Assembly: GCA_964030475.1 (NCBI GenBank)
Contig: CAXIPT010000002.1
Location: 14,128,018-14,192,017 of the forward strand
Source: Tethya wilhelma
Taxonomy: Eukaryota > Porifera > Demospongiae > Tethyida > Tethyidae
DNA: 64,000 bases
Reading direction: 5' to 3'
In this document: in pieces, positions 32,503 through 42,626 of the stretch
Numbering within the stretch: the first letter of the stretch is position 1
Layout: every line of letters starts with the position of its first letter
The notes under the pieces: model-generated
The model's input: the letters and a program-made list of their open reading frames with translations, nothing else
Told to the model about the DNA's origin: nothing
Databases searched by the model: none
Program-made: the position numbers and the translations under genes

Positions 32503-33936
32503 GCTCTGCAGGGTGTCAATGTCGGAATCGAACATCTTCCCCTGCACAATTTTCATCTGCTGAGACTTGATTTCCTCCTCAAGTGCTTCCATCTCCACTT
32601 CACAAGCCACAATCATCATCTCTGAATCAGTGCAAGGTTCTCCATCCTCCACCATGACTGCAACTCTGCCTCTTCCTCCACCTCTCCCTCTTCTTTTTCC
32701 TCCACCCCTCCTCCTATCCATTCCTCTGCCTTGTATCGCCTCAGCCTTGGCACTTTTCAGAATCTTGCGCACATTCTTCAACTTTGATGTGAGCACCTTG
32801 ATGCGTTCCTTGGGGGCCTTGTTGGCAGATGCAAGCTCCTTCTTCAGTGCTTGCACACGCTTGCCTAATCGCTTCTGCACATGCCCCACACACTCATGCT
32901 TTGTTATGCTCACTTCACTTCCATAGGGCTGATGTTCATTCAGGACAGATATAGTCTTTGAGTCACCATCTGAGATGATCTCAGTGTATCTGAGGTGGCG
33001 AGTCTCCACGGAACGAATGAGAGCTCCAGCACACTCCATTGCAGGTGAAGATCCTTCGTGGTTTGCAAGGCACTTTTCCCTGTGTCCATCCAGCCAGACA
33101 TCAAAGTCCTCTGCTCCCAGTCGCTGTGAGCATGCTGGGCAGGACTTTGACATCACTTCAAAGTCTAGAACTTGTCCTGTGTCCCAGGAGATGACCACAA
33201 CAACACCGTGTATGGCTGTGAACCCACGTGTACCATCACAAGTGACCTTGATATCAAGGATTTCTTGTGGGTCAATGCCATTAAGATGATGGAGGTACTC
33301 GGAGGCAGCATTCATGTTGGTCTGAGCTGCGGACATTGCAGCAGCAGCCAGAGCCTGGTTGTGTAACATATAGGAGCGGGTGCTAACTGGTTCATCATTC
33401 CAAAGAAAGTCTGCATGTACTTGCCACCTCTACCTATCTCCCTCATTGCCAACACTGACCTGCTGTTCAGAGACTTTGTGTCCGAAGAATAGGGGTCTGA
33501 TATTTTGATCTCTCTGCCACACTCGGCATTGGTGCAGCAGATCTTCAGGGTCGATACCAAACCCCTTCTCTGAGCCAAGTCCTCTATGACAACAAGGGGA
33601 GAGGTACACATAGAGCACACACACGCCTCACTCACTACCTTGCCAAGGGTTTCACATTGGACAGTACGGTAACCCTTCATCTTCACTGACTCCTGAAGCT
33701 CAGAGTCAGACTCAGAGCCAGATTCACCTGCTAGTGCTGGGCTGTGCTGCATGAGAGATTGCCATCTTCTTAGCTTTGGCTGTCTGCAAGGGGATTGGCC
33801 TCTCTTTTGGAGTCTCCTTCACTTTCTCAGCCCCATGAAAGCTTGGAAGAGGCCTTGGCCTGCTACCAAGATGAAGGTTGGGGGTTCCAAAAAAACGCTT
33901 TGGACGCTTCTTTGCCTTGAACTTAGCAACTGGCAT
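32503..33936 (-). pseudogene. Mutator/Kolobok-like transposase, N-terminal and catalytic part (copy 2B)
   Basis: The start is at 33936 (MPVAKFKAKKRPKRFFGTPN). It covers the zinc-finger region, REIGRGGKYMQTFFGMMN, TCDGT-RGFTAIHGV, ISDGDSKTISVLNEHQPYG, the basic linker and CTDSEMMIVACEVE before the gap. Against copy 1 and copy 2A it lacks short blocks: 8 bp near 33731, 10 bp near 33391 (frameshift after MMN), and 9 bp near 33229, 33123, 33016 and 32820. The 9-bp loss at 33229 deletes W-S-R right after the catalytic DGT. Confidence 0.8.
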
Positions 33937-33991
33937 CTTGACAATTATATTATGTAAACCCCTGATTCTATTTAGAGCCTCCTTGACAAGC

Positions 33992-34543
33992 ATGGAGTAC
34001 AAGATAGTGGTGTTAGGGGGCTGCTGCACTGGGAAGACATCATCGATCAGGGTTTTTGTTCAAAATATATTCCCAGAATTTTATGAACCTACATGTGTAT
34101 CGAAGGCAGTATGCGACTGTTGATGGTAAGTCCTGTCTTCTGAACATAATGGACACATGTGGATCTGCGAATGAACAATATCCTTTCCTTTTGGAGCAAG
34201 GAGTGAAATCTGGAGATGCATTTATATGTGCTTATTCAGTAGACGATCATCAGTCATACGAACTGATCGACAACTATCTCCTCAAAATTCGTCTTCTCAA
34301 GCCTCAAGCACCAGTGGTGCTTGTTTGCACCAAGTGTGACTTATTGCCTCAAGAATGGAAAGTCAGTCTTACTGCGGGTATCTATACTGTTCTTCAAGAC
34401 ATGGGATTCCACTTCTACAAACATCAGCTAAGACGGCTGTAGGGATCCAAGACCCATTTGCTCTGATTGTCGATCAACTTATGCAAGACAAGACCAAGCA
34501 AAAGGAACATGAAACTAAGCAGCAATGTTGTACGATATTGTAA
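33992..34543 (+). pseudogene. Ras-family small GTPase, second copy with two frameshifts
   Basis: Near-identical to 23580-24137 but inverted. An 8-bp loss after NFMNL/EFYEPT (near 34093) breaks the frame in switch I. A 2-bp gain near 34380 (GGGTATCTATAC versus GGGTCTATAC) breaks it again before TSAK. The start, P-loop and CAAX end are still present in different frames. The start codon faces the transposase start 55 bp away. Confidence 0.85.
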
Positions 34544-35078
34544 CATGATCACTAGTCATCACCTAAACTCTTAGTACTTTCATACAACTATCAACTTCAT
34601 CTGATTCATGCAGCTGAAAGGCAGTTACAATTAGGCCCGACCCTTCATGCTTTACTCATTGTACCAAATCAAGCTCATCATCCACTTTTCCTACTGTGTA
34701 ATTATACTCTGATTGATGAACTGCTCTCTTTTCTTTTTCTTATTCACCATTGACAAATAATAAAACCTGTGTGGCATGGCCTTGTAGTTTCTGTGGTAAA
34801 GATTGCCAAAGAGAAAAGCAACAGGTTAGGCCTGGAAATCAGGCTAGATCAATTATTTCTACCACGAACAATTATGGAGATAGTTTATGTTACTACTTTT
34901 TACAGGAATAGTACTTCGTAGCTTGATAGTGTGAAATAGCATGCACAAAATGGTTCAAGGAGGAGTATTAAAATGCTCTAAAACTTTAACTATAACTAAT
35001 ACATGCATCAAGGTATAGAACTGAGCAATAAAAAAATTTTGATGAAATTAATGAAAAAATGGTAAAAGTCTCCCTTAA

Positions 35079-35436
35079 TTGGCAGACTTATCTAGCAGAC
35101 ACTGGCACACAATCCGTATCAATAAAAAGGCTTGGTCAGGTATTAGGTGGTGGCACACGTTCCTTGAGTCATGGAATGGCGTATCTATCCTAAAGCGGCC
35201 TCATACTGAGATCCCGAACCATGAGATGTGGACAGTCGCATCTGAGTCATGGGGAGCCGGAGCATTCTGGGACTCAAAATTGTTCCAATTGCAATGGCCG
35301 CCAACATTTCAACAGCATCAAATTGCAGTTAAAGAGCTGGCCCCAATCACAGTTGCCTGCACTCTATGGGGATCACGCTGGGCAGGTTCAGTAATCCGCG
35401 ACAACGATGCAGTTGTGAAAGTCATTAACTTGTGAT
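35079..35436 (+). pseudogene. Ngaro/DIRS RNase H region
   Basis: Blocks of DIRS-type RNase H: RWWHTFLESWNGVSILKRPH, ESWGAGAFWDSKLFQLQWPP, IAVKELAPITVACTLWGSRW and RDNDAVVKVINL, then a stop. It overlaps the end of the left half (17772-17919), but lacks 10 bp (CCAAAAAGAG) present at 17798. The AEALSRN end of RNase H is found in the next frame. Confidence 0.75.
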
Positions 35437-36560
35437 ATTCCCGACACTCCATTATGATGCACCTCCATTCTTTTTCAAGGCAAAATTTGATATCGTCCTG
35501 TTATCGATTCATATACCTGGTCACTTCAATACACTTGCAGAAGCCTTATCAAGAAATAACGCTTTCCTTTTTCTATCCTCATACCCACAGGCCTCCTCAT
35601 CCCCTACTGCGATACCTCAAGACACGATCAGAATACTAATCACTGAAAAAACCAGACTGGACATCCAACGACTGGACACTCTGGTTTCATTCTACTTTCG
35701 TGATTCAATAGCACCTTCTACAACTCGTTCCTATGAATCTGCTAAGAAAACGTACATCGAGTTCTGTGCAGATAGCAGGAATGACCCTTTACCAGCTTCA
35801 GAAGATAAACTTTGTAGTTTTGTTGCATATCTAGCTGACTCAAATTTAGCACATCAGACAATTAAATGTTATCTTTCTGCTGTGCATCACCTTCAAATAG
35901 TGATGAATCAAGGAGACCCACGAATGCCCAAGTTGGAGCACGTTCTATGGGGAATTAAGAAAGAGCAATCTAAGAGACGGGTCCCACCAAAACCGCGCCT
36001 ACCAATAAACCACAATATCCTGTTAAGGGTAATGGAACTATGGGAGGAGGAATCCCATAATTATGATAATATTATGCTATGGGCCGCATGCTGCACCTGT
36101 TACTTTGAGTTTCTAAGATCAGGAGAAATATGCTCTCCTTCAGACAAAGAGTATGATCCCTCTACCCACCTCAGCTATGCAGATCTCGCTGTCGATTCAC
36201 ATAAAAATACCACAGTGGTTGCTTCGAGAACCAAAGCTTCAAAGACTGACCCTTTCAGGCAGGGAGTTATACTATTTACCTAGGGCAACCAGCATGAAGC
36301 TTCGCCCTGTCAAAGCCTTGCTAGCCTACATAGCCATCAGGGGAAGTACACAGGGACACTTATTCATGTTTTCAAACAAACAACTGCTCCTTGCTAGTTA
36401 ACCATAGCCTGCAGGAACAAACCCCAAGATGTATGCTGGTCACGAATATGTGCTGCAAAAGTGGCTTATAGCAAAGGTATCAAGGATTCTACAATTATGA
36501 CATTAGGAAGGTGGAAGAGCAATGCCTACCAATGCTACATAAGGAGCATTTGGCTTAGGT
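35432..36560 (+). pseudogene. Ngaro/DIRS tyrosine recombinase
   Basis: The frame 35432-36283 contains the last RNase H residues (IHIPGHFNTLAEALSRN). It then has a core-binding region (STTRSYESAKKTYIEFCADS, HQTIKCYLSAVHHLQIVMNQ) and the catalytic domain with the first arginine in FEFLRSGEICSPS and the lysine region in RTKASKTDPFRQG. A stop at 36283 and a frame change follow. Further on, the expected H-x-x-R box is damaged (AGHE / SRICAAK), and the final box TIMTLGRWKSNAYQCYIRS keeps the catalytic tyrosine. The enzyme would recombine the element circle into DNA; this copy is broken. Confidence 0.8.
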
Positions 36561-36836
36561 CTCTTCTCAAATTGCATCACTAATCCCAACAGGAAACATG
36601 CAGTTGTATCAACTAGATTTTGAAAAAAAAGAGTAAACAACGACAATGACAGCAACATCATCTAAAACTTTGCCGACTGGACGAAATCCAAGTGTGACCT
36701 ACACAAGACAATTAAGTTCAGCATGTGTTACATATATACATATATACATGCATACATAAATATTTTAACTTCAATATTTACATTTTATTGTTTAGGAGGG
36801 TTAACATCTGTCACCCTCCCGTTGACATCCCATTTC

Positions 36837-36988
36837 TGGGAGATATACCTGTCAAATGTCGGGTTTACCCCTCCCAAATGCCTCGGTAATTAAAGCACAA
36901 GCCACCTAGCCCGGCTATACTCGCCAAACCATCTGGTATATGTAATGCTTGCTGGTTTGGCTCAAGTTAATTTAGTTGCTTGATAAGA
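36837..36988 (+). repeat. Ngaro split direct repeat B1
   Basis: From GGAGATATACCTGTCAAATG to TTAGTTGCTTG. The same block appears at 37267-37402 (B2). B1 has 10 bp (ACAAGCCACC) that B2 lacks. Confidence 0.8.
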
Positions 36989-37160
36989 GTTTAACGCAGT
37001 TAAACTTAGTTAACGCAAGCAAGAAACGTCAAGCCTGTCCCCCCCATGTGGGACGGGCAGCCTAGGTCAGGTGACACTCATACACGCATGCGCACTTCTC
37101 TCGAGTTCTCTACCAAAGAAGAGATCAGTCTGTTTCTAAACTCTGCTTTGCCCACCATCC
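36989..37160 (+). repeat. Ngaro split direct repeat A2
   Basis: The direct-repeat partner of A1 (13626-13800), with GTTAACGCAAGCAAG, CCCCCCCATGTGGGACGGGC and GAAGAGATCAGTCTGTTTCT. It is placed between B1 and B2, as expected for an A1-ORFs-B1-A2-B2 element. Confidence 0.78.
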
Positions 37161-37266
37161 CTCCCTTTGAACATCAATAAAACCCATACAGTTTCTTCTC
37201 CATCAGCTCCTGCTGATGTAACGGAGTCAGGTATAGACTGGCATGAGTTTTTCTGAGGTTTGGTAA

Positions 37267-37402
37267 TAGGAGATATACCCGTCAAATGTCGGGTTTACCT
37301 CTCCCAAATGCCTCAGTAATTAAAGCTAGCCCGGCTCTACTCACCAAACCATCTGGTACATGTAATGCTTGCTGGTTTGGCTCAAGTTAATCTAGTTGCT
37401 TG
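37267..37402 (+). repeat. Ngaro split direct repeat B2 (element end)
   Basis: The right-hand copy of B1, from GGAGATATACCCGTCAAATG to CTAGTTGCTTGG. The Ngaro element should end near 37402. Confidence 0.78.
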
Positions 37403-37544
37403 GTGAGTGTTAAAGTATAATACTTTGAGAATGAAATTAGGCTAGTAGATAAGCTAAAAAAGTGAAGATTCTTGCATAGAACGGCTAAAAAATTAGTAAC
37501 TTAGCGCTATACTCGTCCTCATGCAGGCAAGTACAAAGTCCACA

Positions 37545-37674
37545 TAACTAGAAGTGGGTGGGGCTCAGCACGTGAAATAGGCGTGGTTTACTAAAAGTGG
37601 GCATGGTTAACAAAAAAATTTTAGTGCACTATTACAAACTACCATTTTTAAAATCCTAGATCCACCCCTGTACA
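37545..37674 (-). repeat. Family D element end
   Basis: Reverse copy of the 10727 and 25075 sequences, ending CTAGATCCACCCCTG. It lies between the Ngaro end and the RecQ exon and could be the right end matching 13506. Confidence 0.55.
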
Positions 37675-37689
37675 TACACTCTAGAGAAA

Positions 37690-38249
37690 TTTCACAAATC
37701 TGTTGTCTGTATTATAATCTGCACAACAACTTCAAACCATTCCCAAGACTATCATATTTTGTCATTGTAAGGATCGTGCCCCAGAAGTGTACAAGTTGTT
37801 GCTAGGCTGTTGTAAGCATAGGTAATGTGTGGGACTCTCTTTGACATTACATTGGAATGATATTCATACATATTATGTATTTATACTGAACGTCACAGAA
37901 TATACTGCATATAGGATATGGATATCAGTGATGTTCGTTAGGTCGTTGTGTACAGTATACCCAGATACAATAGCCAATTTCTATCAGGTAAAAAATTGTA
38001 TACATGTTTATAATACAGATGTGATTACAGTAGTTATTTCTTGCTTATAATAATTTTTATTTATAGTTGATTGGGCGTGCTGGTAGAGATGGGGAAGTAT
38101 CCCGTTCACATGTATTGTACAATTCAAAATGGATCAAGAAGATCAAATACCCATGTATTGAAGATTTTTGCAAAAAAACAGAGAATTGTAGAAGAGACTG
38201 TTTGTTGAATGGGATTGGTAGGAAGAAACTATCAGTCTCTGTGCAGTGA
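37690..38249 (+). pseudogene. RecQ-like DNA helicase, C-terminal exons
   Basis: An exon gives PKTIIFCHCKDRAPEVYKLL then GCCKHR and a GTAATG donor (to about 37819). After a gap, an acceptor at about 38066 precedes LIGRAGRDGEVSRSHVLYNS, which is helicase motif VI, and a cysteine-rich tail CIEDFCKKTENCRRDCLLNG to 38249. Together with 12540-13440 this is one helicase type. Exons between the two pieces are missing. RecQ helicases unwind DNA in repair and recombination. Confidence 0.75.
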
Positions 38250-38347
38250 TGTATGCAGTGGCACAGTATCCTGAATTGGATGTTTTGAAAACTGGTCCAT
38301 CAAGCTGAAAGAGATGACACACTAGAGTCAGGGTAATAGATGATAGC

Positions 38348-38880
38348 ACAAGTAAAAAAACATTGGAAATGTAATGAGACACAGGAATGGCTAAATCGTA
38401 AAAAGAAAGCAAACAAGATGAAATGACCGTTAGAGTGTGTGCAGAATTTTTCTTGTATGGGCTGCATTTAACACTCTCCTTATTGAGTCTCTCATTTTGC
38501 CTACCGGAAGAATTCCTTACACACTCTAATGGCCATTCCATCTTGTTTGCTTTCTTTTTTACGATTTAGCCATTCCTGTATCTCATTAGATTTCCAATGT
38601 TTTTTTTTTACTTTTTTCTTCTCCTTTTTATCATAATTCTACAAATCACATTTGAGTTGATGTGTGTAGCTAGCTACTGAGCTAGTCTGCTTGATACTAA
38701 AGTGAAACACACATCTTAGTCATTTGGAGGCAGGAGCTGTATCATTGCCTTGCTATAATTATGTTATGACAATCAAAGTCACGAGCAACCAGGTATCACA
38801 AATTAGTTCCAGGCAATTAATGCACTCTTATGTGTGTGGAAAGGGTCGTCAATTCGAATTTTCCAGTAGCTAATGAATTA
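38348..38880 (-). repeat. Family AB, reversed 3-prime part
   Basis: B palindrome 38348-38615, then reversed A tail (CTGAGCTAG, CATTTGGAGGCAGGAGCTG, TGTGTGTGGAAAGGGTCGTC) ending near ATGAATTACTC. Confidence 0.85.
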
Positions 38881-40089
38881 CTCTGACATCCATGGGTTAA
38901 TTGTAGACCATTTCTAAATTAACAGATCACATGACTTGTGTTTCCTGGTCTTAAATTCAGATGCTACTGCTTGGAAATAGGCTAGTTTTTGTTCTCTTTC
39001 TTGTAATTTTGTTAGGTAAGTTTTTTAAAGGGCAAGACAAATCTTAGAAAAAGGTTAAATGTTTAGATAGGTGCTACAGTATGAGCCAATATAAAGTTCC
39101 CGTTAACGTTTAGTATTACGCCCGTAAAACGCTCGTAGAATGCTAAGTAACGGAAATGGAACTGAGCTGGTACGTAATTACGCTGTATTGCCTCATTAAT
39201 TACGTTTTATACGTGTACTACAAGTTGACAGGTTTTGAGGTTTGTTGCTATACAAACCTCAACAGCTACAGCTGAACATAGCAGTCATAAGAGTTCCTTT
39301 TACTTGTCTCAACGTAAACTACTCACATGACACTCAGACAAAAACTCAAAGCTCTTCACAACAAGTGCAGTAAGTACATGTACTTTGTGTGTATCACACT
39401 AGGCGTTTACTTGTCATTTGCTTTCTTGTAGAGAACTTGTTCACTTTCTCTGTGATGACACTGTCAGTATTGCTGATGTGAAATATGGAAGAAGTATGTA
39501 TAAGGCAAAAGTGGAGGCAATTGGTAAAGAACCTGTAAAGCACTACACACACACACACACACACACACAAGTCTGTTAATGGGTCAATACATATACTTCT
39601 GTGCTTTTCTAGTTTCAAAGGAGGAAGTGGAAAAGCCTCTTTCAGCCCAATCAGATGGAGAAAATGGTGACAGTTCAGAGTCATCTGAATCTTTTTCACC
39701 TGTCAGACCAATTCCAAGGAACCCACCACGTAAGAGAGCCAACAGCAGTGAACTACCTCCTGCCAAGCGAAGAAGTATGAATAGTCAGAGTGGAAAAGAA
39801 AATTTGCCTCCTAAGAAAAGCACTAACAAAGCACTAGGTAGGTACACATACACACACACACAACAGAAGCACACATGCATACATGCGTGCATTCGCATAC
39901 ATTACATGTACATGTGAATGATAAACATTGTATGTACATCCAGGTTCAATAGCAGAGGTGGACAATTCAGAGTCATCTGAATCTGAGAAACCAAAACACA
40001 AGACAGCCAACAGGAAACGTACAAATACACACAACGTGAGGTAAAACAAAAACAAGCAAACAAACAAACAATACTTGTCTATAAGTAGN

Positions 40090-40185
40090 ACACACACACA
40101 CACGCACACACACACACACGCACGCACGCACACACACACACACACTCACACACACACACACACACACACACACTAATGCATTTTA
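40090..40185. repeat. (CA)n microsatellite next to a contig join
   Basis: CACACA runs interrupted by GCAC, directly after n at 40089. A smaller run lies at 39546-39570. Confidence 0.9.
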
Positions 40186-40452
40186 CGTTCCACATACAGA
40201 ACCATCATAGTAATTTCTGAAAATAATGGAACAAAGAAGATAAAAGAGAGCTACATATAGCTGAGCCAGAACGGACACCATCACCACTTCCTCCTCCACC
40301 ATACAGTCCTTTGACCTCAACAAGATGGCATATGGACTTGTCATTAGGGTCAACAGACATGGATTTGTAGAAGTCTAGTAAGACCAAGAGTGTCCAATTA
40401 GAATCAGGTGAGCTATAGACTTCAAACATTATAGCATGACTTGTACTAGTGT

Positions 40453-41022
40453 ATCGAGCTAGACCCTCCTCCTTCGTCACGTTGCACGCGCCGAGAGAGA
40501 GGGTCTAGCAATGGTCACGTTCAAAGTGAAATTAACAAAAACGTGGAATTAAATGTGCGTTAACAGTGCACATTATTTTAGAGAAAGACGGCAAACAGGA
40601 CAACGAGATAGACTTGCAGCCTGAAAAGCACTCGCTAGTACCAGAAAAGGGCCTTTGATAGCCACAAGTCCATTATGGATGGAGTAGAAGTTGATAGACT
40701 GGCAGGTAGTCAGGTAGAGGCTGTTCCACACGCGCTGTTCAGTCTCTTTGTACTTTTGTTGCAAAGTTAAATGGCAAAGGCTTACATCTAAAACTGTTCT
40801 CAAGCCCTTTTTGAGTACAAACGCTCCAGAAATCAATGATAACTAGCGTTATTTGAGTGATAGAACACGTGGTTATTTCCACGCACGCCCACACGTAAAT
40901 TACTACCCAGAATCTGGGTAGTTGAATCTGATTGGTCAATTGAAATCTCATTAAACGTCACCTTTGCTAGACCCTCTCTCTCGGGGCGTGCAACGTGACG
41001 AAGGAGGAGGGTCTAGCTCGAT
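40453..41022. repeat. Inverted-repeat element with arms of about 60 bp
   Basis: The left arm begins ATCGAGCTAGACCCTCC, continues CTTCGTCACGTTGCACGC and ends GAGGGTCTAGC. The right arm is its complement, ending GGTCTAGCTCGAT at 41022. A minus-strand 87-codon frame (40836-40573) inside is of unknown meaning. It sits in a BEN-gene intron. Confidence 0.78.
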
Positions 41023-41265
41023 AGACTAGACTTGTACATTATTGTCTTATTAATTTGTATTTATATATTTTTGTAGATCCTCTCCTTTTAGAGTTGACTG
41101 TAGAAGACCTAAGTGAGAGACTAGATGAGTTAGAAAAAAACTTTCAAACTATCATTTCTAATCAGCAAAACATCCTGAGCACACAGAAGTCGATCCTTCG
41201 GCGACTTACTGTGGTGGAATGTAGTACAGCATATCTTGGGCGTCAGTCTACTCAGATTTCTGGAC

Positions 41266-41472
41266 ACCAGCAGAACCCTGGATACCAGCAACAGATCCTT
41301 GGATACCAGCAACAGATCCCTGGATACCAGCAGCAGATCCTTGGATACCAGCAGAAATTTGGACACCAACAGAATCCTGGATACCAGCAACAGATCCCTG
41401 AATACCATCAGCAGATCCCTGGATACCAACAGAACCCTAATTACCAGCAGCAGATCCCTGAATACCAACAGC
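41266..41472 (+). repeat. Seven-residue in-frame tandem repeat (GYQQQIP)
   Basis: About ten units of 21 nt (GGATACCAGCAACAGATCC and variants) encode a glutamine/tyrosine-rich stretch in the BEN protein. Some units have lost two residues. It is likely disordered. Confidence 0.85.
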
Positions 41473-42072
41473 AATTAAGATGTCCTTGGATGAATCAATC
41501 CAGAAGTCTCCTGCAGTGTATCCCCGATCCAATAGCATACCAACTGGTGCTCATTCAGGATCAAGTACACCTGCTCATCATGCACCCATTCCGATAGATA
41601 AAAAGAATGCCAGCAAAGCCCTACCATCATCAGCTATTGAAGCCTGGTCAGGAAGGCAAACTGTCAGAGAGGTCATTGATCAGAACCACAAACTAACAAA
41701 GGAAAGCAAAATCTCAACTCTTACATTAAAAGTTAAATTAATGCGGCAGTGCACTCCACTAGGAGGACGAGACTTGCCAGGACTCCCTCGAGTAGAATTG
41801 TATGAATTGAAAAAAGCAATGTCCCATCATACTGGAAAAACCCAGCTGAGTTTGAATCTTTGTGGTCATCCTGCATCAATTCCATAGGCCAGTGTTGTAA
41901 AAGGCTAAGACAGTGTTAGGTTTTTGACTATATCTAGTGTTGTTAATAAGTTTACCCTTGAAATTATTATTCAAATAAATTATTATTGCAATTATTATGA
42001 ACAATAATTATACATGACAAGAGAGTTGAAGATACATACTTACAAATAAAGTGTAGTGCATTGATTATCTTC

Positions 42073-42560
42073 TTAGTACCCAGTAGCATCACCATTAAGT
42101 TCAATCACCCTGGGAATCACCTTTCTGAGATGATTAATGTACTTCCGACATTTTGCAATGTCAACAATTTTCCAGAATTTCAAAATCCCTTCAATTAGTT
42201 CCTGCTTTGTCCTCGGCTTAACCTCTCTTCGAATGAACTCTTTGAGCTCATGCCAAAGATTCCCTATGGGGTTGAGATCAGGAGATTCTGCTGGTGTTTT
42301 CCACCAGTAAATGTTCTTAGAAGTAAAATAGTCCTTTGCAAGAACCGAAGTATGTTTAGGATCATTATCCTGCATTAAGCGATGCCTGGGTAGCCGATCT
42401 TTTAGGAAAGGTAGGAGTTTTCTGAATGATCTCCACGTAAACAGGGGCATTCACTATACCTTCAAAGATGCAGATAGAAGTAGCACCTTGCCAGCTAATA
42501 CCAGCCCACATGTGGACTTTGGGAGGGTGTTTTGGCCTGAATAAATAATAGAAAATTCTC
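42073..42560 (-). pseudogene. Tc1/mariner transposase, C-terminal half
   Basis: Minus-strand blocks: RPKHPPKVHMWAGISWQGAT then ICIFEGIVNAPVYVEII (42560-42450); after a frame change, RLMQDNDPKHTSVLAKDYF with the second aspartate; TPAESPDLNPIGNLWHELKE, where the third acidic residue is expected at NPIE but reads NPIG; and the end NHLRKVIPRVIELNGDATGY at 42073. It continues the N-terminal half at 45690-46203. Confidence 0.85.
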
Positions 42561-42626
42561 CTAGTAAGTAAACAGAGTTTGACAAAAGTATAATTAAGGC
42601 ATAATAGTGTATACCAAATACAATAT

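Larger units (their letters stand above)
30182..35078. mobile_element. TTAA-inserting Mutator/Kolobok-like transposon carrying a Ras gene, copy 2 (both ends)
   Basis: The left end is TTAA then GGGAGGCTTTTACCA (30182-30200). The right end is TGGTAAAAGTCTCCC then TTAA (35060-35078). 14 of 15 bp match. Inside: transposase on the minus strand (30882-33936) and Ras-like gene on the plus strand (33992-34543). The right junction enters the Ngaro element at TTAATTGGCAG, and the uninterrupted site is visible at 17772. The left flank is not Ngaro sequence. The n-gap at 32481-32502 lies in the middle, so the two halves may be different copies joined by assembly. Confidence 0.65.
39331..41925 (+). pseudogene. 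BEN-domain protein gene with introns, two frame breaks
   Basis: Exon-like pieces with GT...AG borders: MTLRQKLKALHNKC (39331); ELVHFLCDDTVSIADVKYGR (39431); an acidic/basic exon with VSKEEVEKPLSAQSDGENGD (39613-39836); AEVDNSESSESEKPKHKTAN (39943-40040); and a last exon from about 41077. The last exon has a coiled-coil-like TVEDLSERLDELEKNFQTII, a glutamine-rich GYQQQI repeat, then the BEN core REVIDQNHKLTKESKISTLT, PGLPRVELYELKKAM and PAEFESLWSSCINSIGQCCK. Reaching the last block needs a frame change near 41825, where about 10 bp seem lost. Another frame change lies near 41475. BEN domains bind DNA and chromatin factors. A 570-bp inverted-repeat insertion and the n at 40089 sit in the fourth intron. 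Confidence 0.72.

Noticed and set aside
31633..33369. A 578-residue protein with two transposase cores in tandem
   Set aside because: It reads through the run of n and joins two copies of the same contig-end sequence. It is an assembly product.
39834..40173. Cysteine/valine-rich frames on the minus strand
   Set aside because: They are (CA)n/(GT)n microsatellite translations next to n.
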